The notes under the pieces: generated by a model
The model's database searches: none
The model's input: the letters and a program-made list of their open reading frames with translations, nothing else
What the model was told of the DNA's origin: nothing
Origin: Aquimonas sp044377145
GTDB taxonomy: Bacteria; Pseudomonadota; Gammaproteobacteria; Xanthomonadales; Xanthomonadaceae
DNA length: 64,000 nt
Assembly (NCBI RefSeq): GCF_044377145.1
Contig: NZ_JBILJQ010000010.1
Coordinates: 1 to 64,000 of the forward strand
Reading direction: 5' to 3'
Translations under genes and position numbers: made by a program
In this document: piece by piece, positions 8,840 through 15,114 of the stretch
Position numbering within the stretch: the stretch's first letter is position 1
Layout of the letters: each line of letters begins with the position of its first letter

Positions 8840-8971
8840 CACGACTGGCGCAACGCCGGTCTGATTCACTCCCTCCCCCTTGAGTGAATACACGGAAGGT
8901 GCGGTTCCCCCCGACCCCCTTCCGGCCCCCAAGCCCCGAGAGCTCCCCCCGGCTCTCGGGGCGTTTTATTT
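8840..8971 (+). ncRNA. sX13-like small RNA, copy 1
   Basis: A non-coding stretch after polA folds into successive hairpins with C-rich loops. Hairpin 1 is GACTGGCG-CAA-CGCCGGTC (8843-8861). Hairpin 2 has stem ATTCACTC/GAGTGAAT (8864-8889) and loop CCTCCCCCTT. Hairpin 3 is bounded by GGAAGG/CCTTCC and loops out CCCCCC. The last is an intrinsic terminator. C-rich loops and position after polA are the hallmarks of xanthomonad sX13 and functionally of Pseudomonas ErsA. Such loops pair with G-rich Shine-Dalgarno regions of target mRNAs. The 5' end is estimated; TAGACT at 8828-8833 may be the -10 box. Confidence 0.75.
8934..8971 (+). terminator. Intrinsic terminator of sRNA copy 1
   Basis: A perfect 10-bp stem, CCCCGAGAGC (8934-8943) with GCTCTCGGGG (8952-8961), encloses a C-rich loop TCCCCCCG. 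A T-rich tail (8964-8971) follows. The loop is itself a potential anti-Shine-Dalgarno segment. Confidence 0.85.
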
Positions 8972-9080
8972 GTGCGCTGGGAAAGCCTACGCCCGTTGCC
9001 TCAGCCTGCCTTGGCTAAAGCCGTGCTGAACAGAATCGGGTTGCTGCTTGAACTCCAGCCGCCGGACGCAATCTCTGATC

Positions 9081-9210
9081 CCGGTGGTGCAACGCCACTG
9101 TTGAAGGTTCACTCCCTCCCCCTCGAGTGAATCGTAGCGGTTTCGGGCGCCCCCCTCGCCCGCCGCACCCGACCCCGGGACTGCCCCCTCAGTCCCGGGG
9201 TTTTTGTTGT
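9081..9210 (+). ncRNA. sX13-like small RNA, copy 2
   Basis: A second copy of the same architecture. Hairpin 1 is GTGGTG-CAA-CGCCAC (9084-9098), with the same CAA loop as copy 1. Hairpin 2 has stem TTCACTC/GAGTGAA (9108-9131) and loop CCTCCCCCTC, differing from copy 1 by one base. Hairpin 3 (9138-9165) has stem GGGCG/CGCCC and a C6 loop. It ends in its own terminator. Stems have diverged with compensating changes while the C-rich loops are kept, which argues for a functional RNA duplicate. The 5' end is uncertain; TTGAAC at 9048-9053 may be a -35 element. Confidence 0.72.
9173..9210 (+). terminator. Intrinsic terminator of sRNA copy 2
   Basis: A 10-bp stem, CCCCGGGACT (9173-9182) with AGTCCCGGGG (9191-9200), encloses loop GCCCCCTC. 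The tail is TTTTTGTTGT. Confidence 0.88.
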
Positions 9211-9217
9211 CTGGGCC

Positions 9218-9347
9218 GGGAATGGGGGGTCGGTAGTCGGGAATCGTTTGAAGCTCAGAGGTCGCAAGCGCCTGCCAGGGCGCGAGAATCGGGCGCGCTC
9301 GCCGCGCGCCCGGCTTATCCGATTCCCGACTCCTGATTCCCGATTTC
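9218..9347. repeat. Inverted GAATCCC-type heptamer element
   Basis: The left edge (9218-9245) has CGGGAAT and GTCGGGAATCG. The right edge (about 9318-9347) has CGATTCCCGACT and TGATTCCCGATT in inverse orientation. The right arm supplies the last codons and the stop codon of hemF. Confidence 0.6.
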
Positions 9348-10253
9348 CGGCTCCGACATCCACTCCCGCGGCCGCAAGTAGTCACCCAGCCGTGCCTCGG
9401 CGCTACCCGGTTCGGGCTGGTAGCCATACTCGAAGCGCACCCGCGGCGGCAGGCTCATCAGGATCGATTCGGTGCGGCCGCCGCTCTGCAGGCCGAACAG
9501 GGTGCCGCGATCCCAGACCAGGTTGAACTCCACATAGCGGCCGCGCCGGTACAGCTGGAACTCGCGTTCGCGCTCGCCGAACGGCGTGTCGCGGCGGCGT
9601 TCGACGATCGGTAGATAGGCATCGAGAAAGCCATCACCGACCGCCTGCAGATAGCTGAAGTCGCGGTCGAAATCCTCGTGCAGGTCATCGAAGAACAAGC
9701 CGCCGACGCCGCGGGTCTCGCCGCGGTGCTTGAGGAAGAAGTACTCGTCGCACCAGCGCTTGTGCGCGGCATAGCGCGCCTCGCCGCCAAACGGCTCGCA
9801 CAGCGCGCGCGCACTGCGGTGCCAGTGCAGCACGTCCTCATCGAAGGGATAGAACGGCGTCAGATCGAAACCACCGCCGAACCACCAGCCCACCACTTCG
9901 CCATCGCGGATCGCGCGGAAGTGGCGCACGTTGGCGTGGGTGGTCGGGATGTACGGATTGCGCGGATGGAACACCAGCGACACCCCGACCGCGCGCCACG
10001 AGGCGCCGGCGAGTTCGGGCCGCGCGGCGCTGGCCGACGGCGGCAGGCGTTCGCCGGACACATCGGAGAAGCCGATGCCGGCCTGCTCGAACACGGCGCC
10101 CTCGCTGAGCACGCGGGTGCGGCCACCGCCGCCCTCGGCGCGCAGCCAGTCGTCCTGCTTGAAGCGGGCGCCGCCATCGACGCCTTCAATGGCGGCGCAG
10201 ATACGGTCCTGCAGGCCGCGCAGGTAGTCGGCCACGGTGTCGATCGGCTGCAT
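9315..10253 (-). CDS. hemF: Oxygen-dependent coproporphyrinogen-III oxidase
   Basis: HemF converts coproporphyrinogen III to protoporphyrinogen IX in haem synthesis, using O2. Strong family landmarks are GGGGRTRVL, FEQAGIGFSDVSG, VSLVFHPRNPYIPTTHANVR, WWFGGGFDLTPFYP, HKRWCDEYFFLKHR, RGVGGLFFDD, YVEFNLVWDRGT and a C-terminal YLRPREW. The ATG at 10253 matches the family N-terminus; the ATG at 10289 lies inside a probable -10 box (TATCAT, 10288-10293). The last dozen residues (SEPEIGNQESGIG) are encoded by a heptamer repeat and exceed the family's usual end. Confidence 0.95.
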   Translation of the reverse strand: MQPIDTVADYLRGLQDRICAAIEGVDGGARFKQDDWLRAEGGGGRTRVLSEGAVFEQAGIGFSDVSGERLPPSASAARPELAGASWRAVGVSLVFHPRNPYIPTTHANVRHFRAIRDGEVVGWWFGGGFDLTPFYPFDEDVLHWHRSARALCEPFGGEARYAAHKRWCDEYFFLKHRGETRGVGGLFFDDLHEDFDRDFSYLQAVGDGFLDAYLPIVERRRDTPFGEREREFQLYRRGRYVEFNLVWDRGTLFGLQSGGRTESILMSLPPRVRFEYGYQPEPGSAEARLGDYLRPREWMSEPEIGNQESGIG

Positions 10254-10327
10254 GCTTGAACTCGCTGAGTGGTCGGAAGCTTCGGGCATGATAGCCGGCC
10301 GAATTTCCTTGCCGGCCGTGCCCGCCC

Positions 10328-11047
10328 ATGTCTGATGCTCCGCTTGAGCTGCTGTATCGCGACGCGTCGCTGGCGGTGGTCAATAAACCGGCCGGTCTGC
10401 TTGCCCATCGCAGCCAGATCGCCGCGCATGAAGATCGTTTCCTGCTGGATCAATTGCGCGAACAGCTCGGCCAGCGCTGCTACCTCGCGCATCGGCTGGA
10501 CCGCGCCACCAGCGGCGCGTTGCTGCTGGCGTTCGACAAACCCACCGCAGCCGCGCTGGGCGAACAGTTCATGGGCCGCAGCGTGCGCAAGAGCTACCTC
10601 GCGGTGGTGCGTGGCTGGACAGACGAGGCCGGCAGCATCGAACACCCCCTGGACGCGCCCGGCAAGCCCGAACCCAAGCCCGCACTCAGCCACTACACGC
10701 GGCTGGCCACGGTCGAACTGCCACACGCGATGAGCGGCTTCGAAACCGCGCGCTACAGCCTGTTGGCGATCGAACCCGAGACCGGCCGCTACCGCCAGCT
10801 GCGTCGGCACCTGAAACACATCCACCACCACCTGATCGGCGACACCAGCCACGGCGACGGCCGCCACAACCGGCTGTTCCGGGTCGAGTACCGCACCCAT
10901 CGCATGCTGCTGCACGCGTTCAAACTCAGCTTCGAACATCCTGCGCTGGGCACGCGGATGACGCTCACCGCGGGCCTGGATGCCGAGTTCACCCGGCTGC
11001 TGGAGGGCTTTGGTTGGCTGGATGCGCTGCAGGGCGTGGAGGTCTGA
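10328..11047 (+). CDS. truC: tRNA pseudouridine(65) synthase TruC
   Basis: A 239-aa RluA-family enzyme. The catalytic aspartate D58 lies in AHRLDRATSG. VNKPAGLLAHRS, KSYLAVVRGW, ALSHYTRLATVELP, ETGRYRQLRRHLKHIHHHLIG and THRMLLHAFKLSF follow the TruC pattern rather than RluC/RluD, and there is no S4 domain. TruC modifies U65 in some tRNAs. It diverges from hemF and heads a plus-strand group with arfB and an acyltransferase. No Shine-Dalgarno sequence is visible before the ATG. Confidence 0.9.
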   Translation: MSDAPLELLYRDASLAVVNKPAGLLAHRSQIAAHEDRFLLDQLREQLGQRCYLAHRLDRATSGALLLAFDKPTAAALGEQFMGRSVRKSYLAVVRGWTDEAGSIEHPLDAPGKPEPKPALSHYTRLATVELPHAMSGFETARYSLLAIEPETGRYRQLRRHLKHIHHHLIGDTSHGDGRHNRLFRVEYRTHRMLLHAFKLSFEHPALGTRMTLTAGLDAEFTRLLEGFGWLDALQGVEV

Positions 11048-11149
11048 GCGCTCGCCGTGCGCGACACGCAAGCGAACTGCCGGACGCACCCGAACCCTCC
11101 TGTTCGTAGCCCACCGACCACGCCCACGGCGGTGAATCCCCAACCCCAC

Positions 11150-11155
11150 TACAAT
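11150..11155 (+). promoter_or_regulatory. Possible -10 box for arfB
   Basis: TACAAT lies 31 nt before the arfB GTG, in a gap of 139 nt after truC. No convincing -35 partner is visible. Confidence 0.35.
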
Positions 11156-11186
11156 CGCCGCCCATACGAGTCCCCAGGCCCGCCCC

Positions 11187-11612
11187 GTGCTGCGCATCAC
11201 CCCCTCGATCGCCATTCCTGATGAGGAGCTCGAAGAGCGCTTCGTGCGTTCGTCCGGCCCGGGCGGGCAGAACGTCAACAAGGTCGCGACCGCGGTCGAG
11301 CTGCGCTTCGATGCATTGAACTCACCGGCCCTGCCCGAGGCCCTGCGCACCCGTTTGCTGGCGCGGCGCGATTCGCGCATCACCGCCGACGGCGTGATCA
11401 TCATCCAGGCTCAGCGCTTCCGCAGTCAGGACCGCAACCGTGAGGACGCTCGCGAACGCCTGCTGAACTTGATCCTCGCGGTGCTGAAGCCGCCGAAGCC
11501 GCGCATCGCGACCAAGCCCAGCCGCGGCGCGCAGGAGCGCCGCCTGATCAGCAAGCGCGAACGCGCCGGCGTCAAACGCCAGCGCGCCTCGCGAGAAGTG
11601 GACTACGACTGA
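11187..11612 (+). CDS. arfB: Alternative ribosome-rescue factor ArfB (peptidyl-tRNA hydrolase)
   Basis: A 141-aa RF1-type protein with the catalytic GGQ at residues 26-28 in RSSGPGGQNVNKVATAVELR. It has a basic C-terminal tail (KPSRGAQERRLISKRERAG, then VKRQRASR) that enters the empty mRNA channel of stalled ribosomes. ArfB (YaeJ) hydrolyses peptidyl-tRNA on non-stop complexes. The start is GTG at 11187. The stop overlaps the next gene's ATG by one base (TGATG), implying coupling. Length is typical. Confidence 0.93.
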   Translation: MLRITPSIAIPDEELEERFVRSSGPGGQNVNKVATAVELRFDALNSPALPEALRTRLLARRDSRITADGVIIIQAQRFRSQDRNREDARERLLNLILAVLKPPKPRIATKPSRGAQERRLISKRERAGVKRQRASREVDYD

Positions 11613-12202
11613 TGCGCAGCCTGCACCCGCCGCTGCCTGCCAGCGCACCGCGCAATGGCGGGCCGGCGTCACGCTGGATCGGTCGCTGCGTGCTGCGCCT
11701 GGGCGGCTGGCGTGTGACCGGCGAGTTCCCCGACGTCGAGCGCATGATCATCATCGTTGCGCCGCATTCGTCCGGTTGGGACGCGATCTGGGCCATCGGG
11801 CTCAAGCTGGCGCTGGGTCTCGATGTCGCCTTCATGGGCAAGCGCGAGCTGTTCCGCGGGCCGCTGGGTTGGCTGCTGCGCAAGCTGGGCGGCTTTCCGG
11901 TCAATCGTGCCAGCACCGAAGGCGTGGTCGAGCAGGTCGCAGCGCGCTACCGCGCGCACCCGCGTCTGTGGGTGGCGCTGGCGCCGGAGGGCACCCGTCG
12001 CCGCGTTGAACACTGGAAATCCGGCTTCTGGCGCATCGCCCGCGCCGCCGATGTGCCGGTGCTGTGCGTCTACTTCCACTACCCCGAACGCATCATCGGC
12101 ATCGGCCCGCTAGTGCAGACCACCGCCTCACTGGAAGACGACATGGCGCGTATCCGCGCGTTCTACGCGCCGTGGCTGGGCAAGCGCCGCGGTACCCTGT
12201 AA
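11612..12202 (+). CDS. PlsC-type lysophospholipid acyltransferase family protein
   Basis: A 196-aa small member of the 1-acyl-glycerol-3-phosphate acyltransferase superfamily. Motif I (H52-x4-D57) is HSSGWD and motif III is APEGTR. FMGKRELFRGPLGWLLRKLGG carries the KxELFxGPxG motif. No clear membrane helix is seen beyond the hydrophobic IIIIVAP segment. It is shorter than true PlsC (about 240 aa) and belongs to the group annotated simply as acyltransferase. The start overlaps the arfB stop. The substrate cannot be inferred. Confidence 0.85.
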   Translation: MRSLHPPLPASAPRNGGPASRWIGRCVLRLGGWRVTGEFPDVERMIIIVAPHSSGWDAIWAIGLKLALGLDVAFMGKRELFRGPLGWLLRKLGGFPVNRASTEGVVEQVAARYRAHPRLWVALAPEGTRRRVEHWKSGFWRIARAADVPVLCVYFHYPERIIGIGPLVQTTASLEDDMARIRAFYAPWLGKRRGTL

Positions 12203-12543
12203 GCGTGCCTGCCGAGTGTTCGCGAGCCGTTCGGCACCCACCGAAGCTCAAAAGAAAACGCCCGATTCGCACAAGCGAACCGGGCGCAGAGAACACCGAC
12301 ACACACGGAAGAATACAAACCTGCACCACCCGCCCGGAACGCCCGGGCCCCGTCGGCCGCACCCACAAGGGCGCAAAGGCCTGAACTGTCGCGCCGCCTT
12401 GGGTGGCCGCGCTTGATGTTGCACAGACTACGGGCTTGGCCCGGTTCCTTCAGTTGCGGGTTTGTTGCGGGTTTGTAGGGACTGTGTACAGAGGGATGCT
12501 GCAGTGTTCGAAACGGCTCGATGCGTCTGCGCCAGTCGAGCCT
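12203..12543. other. Intergenic region with one terminator
   Basis: About 340 nt between convergent genes. It holds the minus-strand terminator at 12250-12286. The rest (12290-12540) includes a GGGCTTGGCCC dyad and a short direct repeat TTGCGGGTTTG, with no coding signal I can support. Confidence 0.5.
12250..12286 (-). terminator. Intrinsic terminator for the minus-strand membrane-protein genes
   Basis: Read on the minus strand, CGCCCGGTTCGC-TTGT-GCGAATCGGGCG forms an 11-bp stem with one mismatch (12259-12286). It is followed by TTTTCTTTT (12250-12258). It ends leftward transcripts from the 12.5-13.5 kb genes. Confidence 0.8.
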
Positions 12544-13026
12544 TCAAACGCCGTCGGAACGTAGCCAGCGCTTAAGAAGCCACCAGCACATCGCGCTGGC
12601 CGGAACGCCGTAGAGCAGAAAGGCGATACCGACTTCCGACTCCCAGGCCATCAGCAGTATTCCGGGCAGAGCACCAACGCCGGCGAAGCTGATCACATCG
12701 CCTGCGCGCCAGCGCAGCAGCAGGGCCCACAGCGGCGCGCACATCAGCAGTGCCGGCAGGATGCCGATCAGCGCGGCGACGATTCCAACCTTGAGCGCGG
12801 CCAGCGGCAGCAGCAGCCACTCCCAGCTCAAGGGCATGCCCGCGGACATGAACCAGAACGGCCCCAGCACCAGGCTTACAGCCATCGGGCTGCTGAATAC
12901 GGAAACCGACGTGGCCCGGATGCAGCGCCTGAGCAGCTCGCTGTAGCGGAGCTGCGAGACGCGCTCGAACAGCGAATCATCGCCAGCCGCGCCGATCTGC
13001 ACCCGCGCAAGCTCGCCGCCGATCAC
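12544..13026 (-). CDS. Integral membrane protein of unknown function
   Basis: 160 aa with about three or four hydrophobic segments (near residues 45-65, 70-100, 110-125 and 130-147) and a charged N-terminal stretch of about 35 residues. I do not recognise the family. The ATG at 13026 overlaps the stop of the upstream membrane gene (13023-13025), so the two are likely coupled and may form a complex. Confidence 0.7.
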   Translation of the reverse strand: MIGGELARVQIGAAGDDSLFERVSQLRYSELLRRCIRATSVSVFSSPMAVSLVLGPFWFMSAGMPLSWEWLLLPLAALKVGIVAALIGILPALLMCAPLWALLLRWRAGDVISFAGVGALPGILLMAWESEVGIAFLLYGVPASAMCWWLLKRWLRSDGV

Positions 13027-13478
13027 GCCCGCGGCTCCAGAAACCCCCGCGGCAGCTCCGGCGGCTGCGCGGCCGACGCCAAGGCATCCGCTGCCTCCAT
13101 CTGGCGCTGCGTCCGCACCCAGCGGTTCACGGTGTGGCCCAGCCTCGCGATCATCGCCATGTTGAAGAAATGCATGCCGCCGAGCACCAGCAGGGTGACG
13201 CCCACCCTCGATCCAACCGCTGGCACCAGCTCGACGGGGCCGGCGTTCCAGCCGGCCAGGCGATAGCAGACGAAACCGAGGTTGACGAGATAGAAGCCGA
13301 TCACCAGCAGGCGATTGGTGCTGCGCGCCAGCTCTTCATCTTGGCCGAAGCAGCGGATCAGGAACATCTCGCCGCTGGATGAAAGCGCGCGCGCCACCCA
13401 GATGGTGAGCCCGATCGAGGTGAGCAGATAGACCGCATAGGCCACATGGGTGGCGACGAAATCTCCAAGGCTGAGCAT
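13023..13478 (-). CDS. Integral membrane protein of unknown function
   Basis: About 151 aa from ATG 13478 (MLSLGDFVATHVAYAVYLL); an ATG at 13523 would add 15 residues. About three hydrophobic helices are visible (near 8-30, 55-78 and 88-110). There is a conserved-looking FLIRCFGQDEELARSTNRLL between helices and a polar C-terminus. It looks like a xanthomonad-type conserved hypothetical protein, but I cannot name a family. It is translationally coupled to the following 160-aa membrane protein. Confidence 0.7.
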   Translation of the reverse strand: MLSLGDFVATHVAYAVYLLTSIGLTIWVARALSSSGEMFLIRCFGQDEELARSTNRLLVIGFYLVNLGFVCYRLAGWNAGPVELVPAVGSRVGVTLLVLGGMHFFNMAMIARLGHTVNRWVRTQRQMEAADALASAAQPPELPRGFLEPRA

Positions 13479-13847
13479 GGTGGGACCCTCGTTGTGGAAG
13501 TGGTCCACAGATTCCACGGGCACCCACCGCCGCCGCTTCCGGATCGATCACGCCGGAACATGCAGGGCTTTCAGGCGCTACGAATCAATGGCTTGCAGAC
13601 TTCCGGATTGATCATCCCGCAGCCATTGGGTGGGTTTTGGCCCACCGCAGCCGAATGCTTGCCGAGGTGAGCCGGCTCTGAGCCGCCAGAAGGTGAGGCG
13701 CTTGCGGCGCACCGCAAAGCCTGGACCACCCCGGAGGCGCGCCCCGCACCCTAGCCGGCGTCGGTATCGGGGCGACATCACCTGTGCGCGGGATCGGAAT
13801 GCCAGCACCGATGGGGAGGAACCGGGTTCGGTGGGTCAAGACCCAAC
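13479..13847. repeat. Intergenic region with two GTGGGTC/GACCCAC-type dyads
   Basis: No gene is supported. Two related dyads lie here: GGTGGG-TTTTGG-CCCACC (13629-13646) and GGTGGGTC-AA-GACCCAACC (13830-13848). The second is followed by TACGGGC. The motif resembles dispersed REP-like elements seen in xanthomonad intergenic regions. Confidence 0.5.
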
Positions 13848-14891
13848 CTACGGGCTCGCTTGGATCTCGGTGGTCTGCGTACGCTGCGTCTGCTTCCGGA
13901 ACTGCCCCGGCACCACGCCGAGCTCCTCCTTGAACGCGACGTAGAAGGTCGACTGCGAGGCGAAGCCGACCGCCAGGCCGACCGACAGCACCGACGCTTT
14001 GGGCTCCTCGATCAGCATGCGCTGGGCATCGCGCACCCGCGCCTGCCGGACCAGCCTGGAGAAACCCACCTGCAGCCGCGTATTGACCAGCTCCGACAGC
14101 TGGTGAGTGGACAGCTCCATCAGCTCGGCAACCCGGGCCAGGCTCAAGCTTTCGTCGCGATGGATGCGTTCTGAGTCGAACAAGCGCCGCAGTTCGGCCA
14201 GTTTGGCCTCGATATCGATCCGGCCGAGGGTGCTCTGTGCGTAGCTTTGCGCCACGGCCTCCCGAGTCTTGCTGGCGACATCCGGCACCGCCAGCAGCAG
14301 CCACAGCACGCCGATGAAGCCAAGCGCGATCAGCCCGGCGTAGACCTGCGCGTACAGCGCCCAGCCGAGCCCGAACGGTGCCCACAGCCCGGCCGCGGCG
14401 ATCAGGGCGCCCATCAATGCGAACAGCAGCACCACCGGCAGCTCCAAGCGGAACCAGCGGCGCAGTGCGCGCAGCCGATACAGCAGGCTCGCCAGATGCA
14501 GGGCGAAGCCGGTGCCGATGCCCAACGCCAGCGGCATTGCCCAGGGCAGCGGTACGAGTGCACCTGCGATCAGCACCGCCAGCGGCAGCGTCCATTCCCA
14601 GCGCCGCCATTGATCCGCGGGCCGCAGCGCGCCCAGCAGCAGCCAGTAGAAGCCCAGCGACTGCAGAAACAACACCAGCACGTACCCGCGCGACAGCGGC
14701 ATCGGCGCGGTCGAGGTCGCGATCTCCAGATGACCCCATTGGGTGTGCGCCAGCCCGGCCAGCATCACGTAGCCGGCGACGCGCGATTGCCAGGGCAGTT
14801 CGAGATCGCGATAGGCGGTGGCGAAGGCCAGCGTCAGCAGCAGGGCGGCGCCGATCGAGAAGCCGACCAGCAGGGGGAGCAGTTCAAACAT
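13848..14891 (-). CDS. Membrane-anchored AraC-family transcriptional regulator
   Basis: 347 aa from ATG 14891; an upstream start at 14984 adds an unlikely Arg-rich leader. Residues 1 to about 215 hold six or seven hydrophobic helices. The C-terminal third (from about 250) is an AraC-type double HTH: LSLARVAELMELSTHQLSELVN, then FSRLVRQARVRDAQRMLIEE, and VGFASQSTFYVAFKEELGVVPGQFR. The arrangement suggests sensing in or near the membrane coupled directly to DNA binding. The target is unknown. Confidence 0.85.
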   Translation of the reverse strand: MFELLPLLVGFSIGAALLLTLAFATAYRDLELPWQSRVAGYVMLAGLAHTQWGHLEIATSTAPMPLSRGYVLVLFLQSLGFYWLLLGALRPADQWRRWEWTLPLAVLIAGALVPLPWAMPLALGIGTGFALHLASLLYRLRALRRWFRLELPVVLLFALMGALIAAAGLWAPFGLGWALYAQVYAGLIALGFIGVLWLLLAVPDVASKTREAVAQSYAQSTLGRIDIEAKLAELRRLFDSERIHRDESLSLARVAELMELSTHQLSELVNTRLQVGFSRLVRQARVRDAQRMLIEEPKASVLSVGLAVGFASQSTFYVAFKEELGVVPGQFRKQTQRTQTTEIQASP

Positions 14892-15114
14892 GCGGCGCGG
14901 CAGGTCAGTGAGGGCGACCGCGAGTCTGCGTCGGTCTGCCAGCAAGCGCCAGCCTTGGGGATATCGATCAGGCCGCGAGCGCACCGGTTTTGGCGGTGCG
15001 CCCGGCTACGATCCGAAAGTGCGTGGGTCCGGGTGCGAACTCGCGATCGAACCCGAACCCGAAGTGTCGTCCACAGCGCAGCCGCTCGACCGCAGTCGAC
15101 CCGGCAGCGCAGCC

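Noticed and set aside
12259..12286. Terminator for the plus-strand acyltransferase gene
   Set aside because: The T-run follows the hairpin only on the minus strand; on the plus strand the A-run precedes it.
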